A stretch of DNA of 64,000 nucleotides from Lonicera japonica. Lineage: Eukaryota; Streptophyta; Magnoliopsida; Dipsacales; Caprifoliaceae. This document shows, piece by piece, positions 10,508 through 20,906 of this stretch. Every line of letters begins with the position of its first letter. Positions within the stretch are counted from its first letter, which is position 1. The stretch covers positions 105,729 to 169,728 of the forward strand of contig JAKCWG010000866.1 of NCBI GenBank assembly GCA_021464415.1, written 5' to 3'. The notes beneath the pieces were generated by a model. That model was not told the DNA's origin. It saw nothing but the letters and a program-made list of their open reading frames with translations, and did not search any database. The position numbers and the translations under genes were made by a program.

Positions 10508-12434
10508 TTATTTTTTATTAAATTTTTAGAAGGTATATAGGAACATAAAAAAGATAGATCTAGATGCTCCCACAACATGTAAGACAAACACATAATATAT
10601 CGAATGGCATAAGAAAACAATGTAAAACAAATTTAAGAAAAAAAAAATATTGAGAATTAAGAGATCTAGATAGGGAAGATGAAAGAAACCTGTTTAATTT
10701 CCTCAGAGGGAGAAGTGAGCTTGACAAAGGTAGTAGAAAGAACAAAGACTAATTGCTTTTTGCTATCAACATTATTTTAAACAAGGAAGATGAAGAAAAA
10801 TACAACTTCCAGCTGTTATATTTGATATTTTTATTCTCAAGTGGATTAGAAAAGACTCTGATTGGTACCTTAAACGCATGGAAACAAAAAAAGGCAGGAA
10901 AATTAAACCACCTTTTTCTGTTTTGAACAATAAGGCCAAAGGCCGAAGGGAACTTTTCACACAGTTATAAATAATATTTTGGACATGAATTATTGGGATG
11001 GGTGCAATCTTTTTTTCCTTTTTTAATTGATTTGAACGTTAAAAACAGATTTTAGTGCTTATTACGGTTAAAATTCTCTGATTGGTACTGGAAACTCGTG
11101 AAAAAAAAAAGGGAAAAAAAAGAAGAAGAAGAAGCCAATCCACCTTTTTCTATTTTGAACAAGGCCAAAGGCAAATGAACTTTTGACACCTTAAACTAAT
11201 ATTTTGGACATGAATTATTGGGATGGGTACAATTTCTTTAGACTGATTTATCCAAATAGTTAACATATTGAAAAAAAAAATTCAATAATTATTTACTTTA
11301 CCTCACCTTTTATTATTTACCTTTTAACCCATTAGAAAATTGCAATTGCCTCTTCTTCTTTTTTTTTAATAAATCTAGCCTACCGTACAAGGTGAAGGGC
11401 CGGAAGTACACCAACATGTTTCAAAGTCGTTGGCCACCTTTAAACATATATTTAATCACTATTTCCATTCCTTCTTTCACTAGAAGTGATGAAGTATATA
11501 ACATACATATCAAATTGTTGAAATACTAAGATCAATTTCCCTCTATAACTTTTCTGTAAAAAAATTTACGCTATCTAATGTATGGACTTTCCTCGTATAA
11601 AAAGAAATTATGAATTTCTCTACACGCAGTGTACAATGAAGATGGAATTAGAAGAGATTGGTGCTATACTCACCTCATTATAGGTTAGCCTTTGAACTCC
11701 GGTTCTCAATTTTTCCGTCCCCCAAATTCAAATATTGGTATACCCTTGTGCCGTTTTTATAAAAAAAATAAAGAGTTTGCATACTAAAAAAATTAATTAT
11801 GATTCAATTGAATAAAAAAATCGATTAATGTGAATACGAAAGAAAATTTATGTTTTCAGTTCCTCTTTCTTCTAGTGAATTATGTGTTTGATAAATGTAA
11901 CTGTTAATGTGAAAAAAATCAGGCCAAAATTTATCTTATAGGGGGTATCCCATTAGAGATAATTCAAATGAATATCAATGGCACAAATGTAAATAAGTAA
12001 AGGTAATAAATTTTATGCTTCTGGTCCCTTTTATTCAATAAATAAAGTTTTGACAAAGTATACACAACTAAATTTTATGTCTTTAGAGCATTTGTTTTCA
12101 ACGAATAACGAGTTGATATATATATATATATACACCTTTTTAAAAAAAAAAGATAAGATCATCCGCGAGCAAAAATTAACCTCACAATAATGTGCTGCGG
12201 ATATATTTCGGAAAAAAATAAAGAAGAAGAAGAAAGTAGGCGAAGAATAAAAAACAATGGATGGGCAGCGTTGCAAACCCGTGGGCACTCCGACAATTAT
12301 TAGTGCAAAGGAACAAAGTCATTGAGTCCATAAAAAATTAATGGACAAACTACACGAGCCCACCAAAAACATAACCGCCCCTTCTTGATAAGAGGAGAGG
12401 GTTGAGACTTAGAGATTTCAGATAAGGGGCGGAC
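10508..12434. other. Intergenic with a direct duplication
   Basis: About 10845-11005 and 11074-11245 are direct repeats, sharing CTCTGATTGGTAC, CCACCTTTTTCT, GGCCAAAGGC and ATTTTGGACATGAATTATTG. A (TA)n run lies at 12115-12132. No gene is supported; short frames across the duplication are not conserved between the two copies. Confidence 0.6.
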
Positions 12435-12446
12435 CACTACACCAGT

Positions 12447-13083
12447 TTGGGTCTTGGGCGACATAATCTATTGCGTATGTCTCCTAAGAGAGTACTTAGG
12501 AGACATACAAAATATATGTCTCCTAAGAGAGGACTTACGAGACATATATTTCATGTGTCGCCTAAGTACTTACTTAGGCGACATATATACTACATATGTC
12601 TCCTAAGTACTTATCTTAGGAGACATATAAATAATATGTCTCCTAAAAAATTACATACACGACATATATTAATTGCATGTCGCCTATGTACATATCTTAA
12701 GCCACATAGAATTCCGTATGTCGCCTAACTACGGTCTTAGGCGACAGAACCAATTGGATATGTCTCCTAAAACAGAACTTATGAGACATATATTTCGTAT
12801 GTCTCCTCATAGAATCACTTAGGAGACATACATGTAGTATGTCGCTTAAGTAAGTATTTAGGCGACATATATATTCCATAAGTCTCCTAAGTATTTATTT
12901 TAGTAGACATACATAATTAGTGTGTCGCCTAAGAGATTTTAAAAATTCGCGGGTAACAAGGGAAGAAAATTTTGCCTGCAAGATAAGGCGGCAAAAAATT
13001 AAACTCTTAGGAGACATAGTAATTATGTATGTCGCCTAAGAGTAAATCTTAGGAGACATACATATATAAGTGTGTCGCCTAAG
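12447..13083. repeat. CACTA subterminal repeat block 1
   Basis: About 28 copies of TATGTCKCCTAAG and its complement alternate every 20-25 bp. They form consecutive hairpins whose loops lie between CTAAG and CTTAG. Two variants exist, TCTCC and TCGCC. In nearly all adjacent hairpin pairs the two arms carry the same variant, so most stems stay perfectly paired. Such motifs bind the element's own regulatory protein in the En/Spm family. The block also produces spurious open frames on both strands. Confidence 0.9.
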
Positions 13084-13387
13084 TGATAACTATAAATTGC
13101 AGAAAATCTCCGTTTTATTCAATCCCTAAATTTTTTCTAATTTTTTATCTCGTTCATCTTTCTCTTGCTATGAACATTTTCTTTTTGTTTTTAATTTCTG
13201 TACGAAAAAAAATTCCATGCAAAATAAGTAAGAGATGGAGAATATCTCACCAAGGCACTCATCGTTTTTTTTCAAATTTTCATAAGAATTATTATTGTTT
13301 TCAATTATTTTCTAACTTTTTAAGTTTTTATCAAAATAGAGTCAAAAGGAACATCATCATCACCATTTTTAATGAGTAATTAATTAC

Positions 13388-14005
13388 CTTCATAAGAATT
13401 GTTGCTCGGAGAAGAATCAATAACTACTTTATAGGCAAGGAGTGGACATGGCAGTTGCAGCTAATACTCCAACAAGTTCACCAGTAGCAGATAAACTCTG
13501 AGGCATAAATGCAGTCTTTACACCATACTCGAATTGAATGACTGAATGGCTACACACATTCCTGACTGTGCCATCATAACAAACAACAACATCTCGAAGA
13601 ATAGCTATCAAGTCCTTAAACAGGATATTTCTTGTGAAAAAAAGAAGCCATTTCTCTAACCAATGTGCTTGAATAGAGTTTCCCCTTATCTGACATTTGA
13701 ACACCCAAGAACCCTATTTGCTGAAGCACCTCGAGTTGTTCTTAGAATTAATTATATCACTCATTGAAGATGAATTCAGAATGAAATTTGTGGTGGTCAT
13801 TTTAACAAGCTTTAGGTGATTCTCCAGCTGAAACTCCAATAACTCGTTGTAAAAGGACCTTAAGTGATGTAGCGATCGAGAGGGAAACATCTTGAATACT
13901 CGTCCAAATATTCTCTTAGAGTTCCTTAGGGATAAAAAAATCTTCCAAACTAACACTAAAACCTTCATAATATAAATTCTCCATAAGCATCGGTTGTACA
14001 TAATT
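13388..14005 (-). pseudogene. NRPE1: Fragment of RNA polymerase V largest subunit (NRPE1-like)
   Basis: Translated pieces match the plant NRPE1 largest-subunit core in the right order but in changing frames. At about 14000-13960 there is EGFSVSLEDFF. Then LRSFYNELLEFQLENH and FILNSSS appear, then QQIGFLGVQMSDKGKLYSS, then an abrupt join from HKKYP to FKDLIAILRDVVVCYDGTV, then VIQFEYG, GVLAATAMSTP and AYKVVIDSSPS. The join skips roughly 60 residues expected in the family. At least three frameshifts and stops break the frame, for example between STP and AYK. The end at 13388 abuts a GT, as at an exon-intron border. Pol V acts in RNA-directed DNA methylation with this subunit as its catalytic core; this piece cannot encode a working protein. 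NRPD1 (Pol IV) is the main alternative, but the spacing and words fit NRPE1 better. Confidence 0.8.
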
Positions 14006-14752
14006 GCTAAAGGGCATTATCAATAGAATTGCCAACTAGCTAGCTAAAATTACATCAACTCCTACTTCTGCAATATACAACTGGTAATTGGCAAACATTC
14101 GTCTATCCATCATCAATTGATGAAGCAGCCAAGAAGGTCTATTTCAACAATCTAACAAAATTTAAGCAATAATAATTCCTTTTCACAATAAGTCATAGTT
14201 TTGACTTGATATGAAAATTCAAATTAAAAATACAAAAGAGAATAGTGTTATTACTAAAATAATTATAGATATTATTAGAATAATACATAACTTTAAAAAG
14301 CAATAATATACTAATATGCTATGTTCTAATTATAATTATTTTAGTAATAAGTTTAGTCATATAGAAATTGAATTTGTTAGTGAAGTTGTGGTACTGATAC
14401 ATTTGTGTTAGGTGTTCCTAGAAAATTATAGGGCCTATCACAAACAATTTTTTTAATTTTTGTTTTTTCAACTCATTGCGGCCACCCTGAATTAGTTCAC
14501 AAAGCTACTATGGATGCAACGTAAGTATGCTTAAAACTTAAAAGTGGACGGAATTGGAATTCATTTGTCCTTTAAACACGAACACCCTTCTATACCCGTT
14601 CGCCACCTAATTCCCTTCTTAAAGATGCTTTGAATTTTTGATTTGCCGGGCAAATTGTGTATTCTAATTATTTGGTATATGAGGATATTAAAAGAAAAAT
14701 AGTTAATTCTTTTATATAAATAAAATAAAATAAAATTAATTTTAAAAACTAA
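14006..14752. other. Spacer inside the CACTA element
   Basis: AT-rich sequence between the NRPE1 fragment and subterminal block 2. It may contain further, unrecognisable NRPE1 intron sequence near 14006-14170. I see no frame or motif to annotate. Confidence 0.4.
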
Positions 14753-14930
14753 AAACCCTTAGGCGACATACTAATATATTTATGTCTCCTAAGATTTTCT
14801 AAAATAATTCAAATTTTCCGCGAAAAAAAGGGAGGCAAAAAAAAATTTACTTATGCGACATAAGTATTTATATATGTTGCCTAAGAAGTAATATTAGAAG
14901 ACATACATAAATATTTATGTCTCCTAAGTT
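14753..14930. repeat. CACTA subterminal repeat block 2
   Basis: About six copies of the TATGTCKCCTAAG motif and its complement (for example at 14758-14770 and 14916-14928). The NRPE1 fragment therefore lies between two motif blocks, so it is inside the element and not beside it. Confidence 0.85.
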
Positions 14931-16172
14931 TGTGGTATAAATCCTTTAGTTCTAGACCTAATTAACCTTTCTCACTCTCACCTCTCTCTCTCAACGCCTC
15001 CATCTCCACGCCGCCCTCATTCCCCAGCCACAATCGACCTCTCTCTCTCTCACCTCCTCCATCTCCATGCTGCCCCCATTCCCCAGGCAACGGGTTTCTG
15101 GATCTTAGCCCTTGGTTGCTCTCACATATATACATCTTTTTCCTCCTCCTTGCCCTAGAGAAGCCGCAGCCACACACACAACACACTACCCGAGCCCTTT
15201 TTTTCTCCTCTCTCTCCCTTGTTTCTCTTTCTTTCTCTAGAAATTTAAAGAACAAAACTCTCCTTAGGCTTTCTTGTATTAATCTAGAGATTAGAGAGAA
15301 TACATATTGAATATTGATCTCTTGTTGTGATTAATTCAAAATTTGGGGGTTTTTGGAACTTAAGATCGAAAGAATTTTTGTGTATATTTTTTCTTCTGCT
15401 CTGCTGTGTGAATTTGGGTTATGGCTGTGCGCAGCGATTTCCTGCTCTGTACCGCGTTCTTGGTGGCATTATACTTGGTTCGGTGAGTCTATTTTCAGAT
15501 CTATTTCCTTCGTTATTAGTGCTAAATTTGTTAGTATTGTTGTTATTTATGCTGCTATTCTGAAAATATTTTGCCACTGCTTTGTAAACTCAGACTAGAG
15601 GTTGTGGATTTAATTTTCCGAATGATCTCATTTTTACTAAATTATTTAAGACTAGAATTCATAGAACATTCAATACATATGCAATATCAGGGATGGCTTT
15701 CTTGACAATACATATGTACATGTAATTTTTATTTGAGCAGCGGGCACTGTGCTTATCATAAATTATAAGAGGGTCAACCAGTTGATACAAACACATAATA
15801 TTTTTGTATCATTGTCAATTCATCTTGATTTGCAGTTCTCAGCTATTATATATAACAATTACCATCCTCCAGTTTCTTACAGTAAATCTTTCATGGGATA
15901 TTACCTCACTCGATATAACTATTAATATCTAGTAGAAGCTGGCAGCACCAGCATTATTTTTTCATTTCACTTTTAAAAGTCTTCAATGAATTTCCTTTTT
16001 TAATGGGGATTAATATGTAATAGGTCGCTGTATAACTAACAAGATTTAAAACAAGCTATAAAGGCAAAAACACGCAATCACACAGTCAAAAACACAAATA
16101 CTTGGAGTGCAAAAATGTTGAAGGCTCCATCTTATGTCTAGTTTGTGTTTGTGTTGTTTGTTTCAGGTTACG
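14931..16172 (+). promoter_or_regulatory. Leader region of the CACTA gene
   Basis: Pyrimidine-rich sequence (14960-15240) with an imperfect direct repeat of about 60 bp (CCTCTCTCTCTC ... CCATCTCCA ... CATTCCCCAG), like a plant core promoter and 5' UTR. It is followed by a probable leader intron ending TTTCAG at about 16166, just before the ATG at 16173. The transcription start and the leader intron donor were not determined. Confidence 0.45.
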
Positions 16173-17430
16173 ATGCCTCCTATTAGGACTAGTGCTATAC
16201 CTAACAGTCGCCAGCATATCAAGGAGCGATTGTTGGCGTTGCAAAACGCCATGCCCACTGCTTCGTCATCAGCGTCCCAGGACTCGCCGGCGTTGCCACT
16301 AGTGGTTTCTGCTTATTCTACTACGGACAGCACCACGACCACCACAGCCAGGCCCGTACGGAGTATTCGATCACAGCAGCAAGCACAATCGTCGGGTAAA
16401 GTTTTTGATTTCTTAATTATATATCGTAATTATACATATGTATCTGATTGACTGACTATTATGCATGTTCTAATCTGTAGGTGTGCAGAGTCAGGCCATC
16501 ACCAGAGACGATGGCAGGAAGAAGAATAAGAGAGGTGTTGTTAGTGGAAAGAAGACGGCGACAATCATTCGATCCCTGGGGAGGTCGGTGCTCAGCTACG
16601 ACCCAGGGGTTCGGGGGATTCTTGATCAAAACCTTGAGGGGGAGGGTAGTGTTAGACATAGGATCCTGCGTGAGGGACCGAATCCCGATGACACACCTTA
16701 ACTACAGCAACATGCCTGTGGAGTTGAGGATGATAGTCTTCGACTACTTATCGGTAAGTGAACTTTACTTTACGGACATTCTTGTTAACTTTTTTTTTTC
16801 TTACTTATCTTTTTTTGACTTAGACTAATGTTTCTACTGTTTTGTTTTGTAGGAGAGCTATATCATCGATCCCAATGATGATAGCCTCATTGGGTGGATT
16901 GAAACAAAGGCTGCCGGGCGCTTTCGAGAATGGAAACACGATTGCAAAAAAGAATGGGATAAGGACAAAGACGGTCCCGTTCCGATTGAGTTCCCACCGT
17001 CCTGCAGAGTGGGAGTCCCTATGCGCCCACTTCAAATCTCAGTCTAATCAGGTATTTTCTTAGAGAACAATTTTTTTTGGCCAAATAATATTTTTTTTGG
17101 GGTTTTTAGAGTTCATATTTTTGGGGTTTCTTTTGAGCCAAGATCGAATATCTTTGGTGTGTTTGAATTGGATCTGTGAGTTTTTCTTTAAGATCTGCGT
17201 TGTGTACTCAACACTCGATTATGCTCTGTTTTGGTTGTTTTGTACTCGATTAATGTTACAAGGTGAGTTCTCTCTATATATATATACCTCCAAATCAATA
17301 ACCATATATTATATATCACATGCAAAACCCAGCCCCAAGGCATGCATAATTTATCAACACGCTTTTGAACAGTTTGTATTATTAATTAGCTTTTACATCT
17401 GCATGGGCATGGGAGAATTGTAGAGTAATT

Positions 17431-17546
17431 GAATGGCAGGGCAATTCTCCTTTGGCAGAACTTAACAAGCTGCATTAATAGTTTTCCATTTTGCATGCAA
17501 AAAGGAAATTTTTGAAATTCTGCCAGAGGAGAAATTGCACCGTCAT
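17431..17546 (-). ncRNA. MIR399: MIR399 microRNA precursor
   Basis: The minus strand at 17457-17437 reads TGCCAAAGGAGAATTGCCCT followed by G. This is the canonical 21-nt miR399 found in several plants. It lies on the 3' arm of a hairpin, the normal place. The 5' arm (17546-17521, minus) reads GGTGCAATTTCTCCTCTGGC and pairs with it with few mismatches and one bulge. Pairing continues outward through GAATG/CATTC, and the loop is about 60 nt. miR399 is induced by phosphate starvation and represses PHO2/UBC24 to raise phosphate uptake. The hairpin lies in intron 3 of the CACTA gene, on the opposite strand, so it needs its own promoter. An (AT)n tract at 17730-17742 upstream on the minus strand could serve as a TATA region. 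No exact GNATATNC (P1BS) site was found between 17546 and 17900. Confidence 0.88.
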
Positions 17547-17912
17547 TCTTCTTCCAGTACCCTTAATTTCAATTGCAGCTTTGCTTTTGCTATTGCTTGG
17601 GGGTATTATGCCCCTTTATCAATTTTTTTAGTATTTAATTAATCAGTGAGATAATCATTAATAGTTCAAACTGCCAAAAAAGAACGCAAGACACAAACCT
17701 GCGAGCGCGTGCAGACAGTCACGCACACACATATATATATATCGACTTCAAGACAGATTTATTTGGTGTAGATATCCCCGGTTAGGACATCTAATCCACC
17801 AAATTTTGCAAAAAAAAAAATTCAATCATTTGCTCCTAAAAATTAAGAGGAGCTTTTTAGAGTGTGTACATATATAATTTATGTGCAAGCAAGAAAATGA
17901 AAGATAGAGAAT

Positions 17913-18581
17913 CTAGAGGCGTACCAATATGGTTGAAGTTGATAACGAAAGACTCTTGATGCTCGATTCTAAAGCAGGGCAATCAATCACAACTGTTTGT
18001 ACAATATCTTCATGCTTCTCTAGTATAATTTCCATAGACAAACTTTTTAGCGATCTAGAAGCGATGGTTAAGGTATCCAAATCGTCCCATTCCTCTCTCA
18101 CTATAGTTAAATCTTCTAGGACGGGACAACCAGAAAATAGATTTCTTGCTGAATCATTGTCCTTGTATAGAACCGACTCTAATTGGAGAACCTTCAAATT
18201 TGGAAAACATGTAGATTCCGTAAGAAAGTTAATAACTATACCTAGGCCTATTAATCTTAAAACCACTAATGAACCACAAGAAAATAGACTCTGAGGAAAC
18301 TCATGAGGTGGGTCCACATAGGAATCTTTAAAAGACACATCCAGTTCACGAATATTCCTATCTATAGCAGCATTTATCCATGATTCAATATGAGAAGGAT
18401 GAATAGCTGAACCTTTGATAGCAACCTTTTTAAGATAGGGCATGTCACCACCCACCAAAACTTGATATACAAAAGTTAAGAACTTACAATATGCTTCTGC
18501 TCTTTTTTCGTCGTTATACCATGCTCCTCCTCTAGGGTAAAAGTCCCACTCGCTTACCTCAAGGGTGCGAAGTACAGTCAT
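17913..18581 (-). pseudogene. F-box/LRR/FBD protein gene fragment
   Basis: An open stretch of 222 residues shows the leucine-rich middle of plant F-box/FBD/LRR proteins: WINAAIDRNIRELDVSF, then FPQSLFSCGSLVVLRL, FPNLKVLQLESVLY, LFSGCPVLEDLTI and LKSLSMEI, ending DCPALES. No F-box precedes it and no FBD domain follows. The last residues after CPALE look out of frame, and a GT donor-like site lies at about 17926. It is therefore an internal exon fragment. Intact family members are substrate adaptors of SCF ubiquitin ligases. It lies in intron 3 of the CACTA gene on the opposite strand, 370 bp from MIR399, so the two may have been acquired together. Confidence 0.75.
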
Positions 18582-19397
18582 GTTGTACCCTGCATAAATA
18601 CTATATTTTCTTCCCCATACACCTGCTCGATCATAAATCTTTATTCCATTTTTATTTGGTGAAAGCTTTAGGGAAAAATGCTCTCAAATCCAAATTTCCC
18701 TAAGATATGGTGATAATTTGAGAGTATAAAAGTAACTTGGCAGCGAAAACATAAAAAAGTCAAGTGTTGGAAGAGTATTTAGGGAGCCCTCCGTTAATTC
18801 ACATTTGGGTAGACTTTAAAGAGGTCTGGAATATTGGAAGATGTTAGGAAAGGGCTGGAGAACGATTTGTTGATAAAATCTGTTTTGCACTATTGTATAT
18901 GTTTCTGATGCTGCATTGTTGTTAATTACTGTTGTTTCTGCTGCATTGCTGAGAATTCACTGCTATTGCTATTTTAAGATTGCTGCGAATCTGTTTGCTA
19001 TTTCTGTGTATCAGTGCTGCGAAAAATAGTCCATACAAGTCTATTTTTATTGCTGCGAAAAACTGTATATAAATTGTTTTTTTGCTGATTTTTTAGACTG
19101 TTTTTGTGCTAAAAAAACTGAATTAAATTTGTTGGTTATTGCTGAAAAATTGAATCTAAATTGTTATTGTTTTGCTGCGAAAATCTATTTGTTTCGTTGA
19201 GAAAAATCTGTTATATATATGATGCCTTGAAAAGATTGATTTCGTGTGAAATTTGTTGTATTCTTTGATTTTGTTGGTGATCTTTTGAGATTTCAAAATC
19301 TGGAACTTATGGAATTTATGTTTCGATACTTTTTGAAAAGTAAACTTTTGGTTTATTATTAATTCGGAGAATCCATTATGGGAATTTCATCTTGCAG
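18582..19397. other. Rest of CACTA gene intron 3
   Basis: About 18880-19300 is T-rich with many GCTGCGAAAA/TTGCTG-like degenerate repeats, as in transposon introns, and ends with the splice acceptor CTTGCAG at 19391-19397. No coding evidence. Confidence 0.5.
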
Positions 19398-20906
19398 GAA
19401 AAGGGGGCGAAAATGTCTTTGGCCCGGAAGTCTGAGAAGAAGAAGGACCACACTGCTGGGAAGGTTCCGTTCGCTCACTTGGCGAAGAAACAAAGGATCA
19501 ATGGCAAAGTGGCTCCTCACTTAGAGGCCTATATGGACGTCTATTCGGCCACCTACCCCGACGGAACGGTAAAAACTTTTACACTTTACTTTTTGGTATT
19601 ATTTAGTTATGCTTACTTTATCTATTAAATTCACCAAGAAAGAATAGTTCCTATATGATATTTGCATGTTTTGCTTTATTGGATATAGAAAGCAGCTTAT
19701 ATAATTAACAAGCAAGGAAGATTACATTAAAAAAAATCTGAATGCAAAGAAATTAATTATTAATACAAAACTATTTAAAAGGATTGCCCAACTTTTGAGT
19801 GTATGTGTTAATTTCAAAAATTTCTTAGCATAAATCAACTTTTGCTAAGAAAGCAGAAGTAACTCTTAGCTAGTAATATAACACTTTGCCCCTTTGGAGA
19901 CAATTATGATTATCATTTATTATACTTTGTCTTTAGACACAATGGATTGAAATGACAACTTGAACTGTCACAATAGGTAAGAACATTCTGAAGTTTCATT
20001 AATAAACACATGAGAAAATTGAATACAATTAGCCAGTTTGGAGAAATTTATAAGTATATGAACCTATGAGTTGAGAGCTTGAATTCGATTTCATCGACTG
20101 TACCTTGCCCTTGCCTTCGTGCGGCTAATTTTACATTTAACTTGTAGACTTTACTAATATGTTATTGTTATTTGTAGGCGAAGGTGAGAGCCGCCACCGA
20201 TGAGGCCGTGGCGAAAATAATGGCTGATCAGCCCGCCACCGAAGAAGGATCTGAGGCTTCGATCTTGCTCCCTCTTGATGAAGAGATCCGTATCATCGAG
20301 AGTGAGATCGGTTCTTCAAGAGGGACTAGGATCCGAGGCTTCGGGAGCTCTGTTGTCAAGGAGCCGAAGAAGAGAGGTCCCGGGGAGCCGGTGCAGATAA
20401 ATATTCAGATGGTGGAACGGATCGCGGAGCAAGATGCAAGGATCGCGGAGCAAGATGCAAGGATCGCGGAGCAAGAGGCGCGACATAAAGCAGAACTTGA
20501 GGCGATGGAAGAGCGAGTACGAGATCTAGTATCGTCGATGATGGCGAATGTTCCTACGGGTGGTGGTAGACCATGAGAGAGGTTTAATGATAGACTAGTT
20601 TATTTATTGACTATTTTGCATCTGTATATATAGACTATTTTGCATATATACTTTGTAAATTTCAACTTTGGCTTGTAATTAGACTTCGTACATTTCAACT
20701 TTCTCTTATAATTAGACTTTGTACATTTCTAGCTTGTTTTTATGTGTGAATGAATTGAATATAGGTTAATTTGTAGATTTTTTTTGTGTGTGATTGAATT
20801 GTATTTGAATGAATTAGTATCAAATTTATAATTCAGGTTGATTTGTAAAAAAGTGTAGGTGTGGCTACACATTAATACAACCTGTTATAAAACAGGCCTG
20901 GAACTT

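Larger units (their letters stand above)
16173..20576 (+). pseudogene. Transposase_24-type En/Spm protein gene, frameshifted
   Basis: Five exons with GT-AG borders: 16173-16395, 16481-16753, 16853-17051, 19398-19568 and 20178-20576. Exon 1 has MPPIRTSAIPNSRQHIKERL. Exons 2-3 carry YSNMPVELRMIVFDYLS and FREWKHDCKKEWDK. Exon 3 ends AEWESLCAHFKSQSNQ and exon 4 continues EKGAKMSLARKSE, which is Transposase_24 (Ptta/En/Spm) organisation. Exon 5 ends in a coiled coil with three EQDARIA-type heptad-like repeats. Exon 2 needs a one-base frameshift near 16700 (stop after PDDTP, then LNYSNM in another frame). Exon 3 shifts frame again after PIEFPP (about 16990). So the gene is broken unless these are assembly errors. 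The family is thought to bind element ends or regulate transposition; it lacks the DDE domain. Intron 3 is 2.3 kb and holds the MIR399 and F-box sequences. Confidence 0.75.

Noticed and set aside
12447..12879. Open frames of 60-93 residues rich in Arg-His-Thr repeats on both strands
   Set aside because: They are direct translations of the subterminal motif array and appear on both strands for that reason.
12447..13083. Regular short repeats resembling a CRISPR array
   Set aside because: The repeats alternate in orientation, vary in sequence and spacing, and belong to a plant CACTA element; no cas gene or bacterial context exists.
15327..15598. Two overlapping hydrophobic open frames of about 80 residues
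   Set aside because: They lie in the leader region of the CACTA gene, are T-rich and overlap in different frames; best explained as untranslated or intronic sequence.
16459..17063. Several overlapping frames of 66-115 residues across exons 2 and 3 of the CACTA gene
   Set aside because: They are alternative-frame shadows created by the two frameshifts; only the Transposase_24-consistent pieces were kept.
17437..17541. MIR399 read on the plus strand
   Set aside because: On the plus strand the 3' arm would be a variant (TGCCAGAGGAGAAATTGCAC); only the minus strand gives the canonical mature sequence on the 3' arm.
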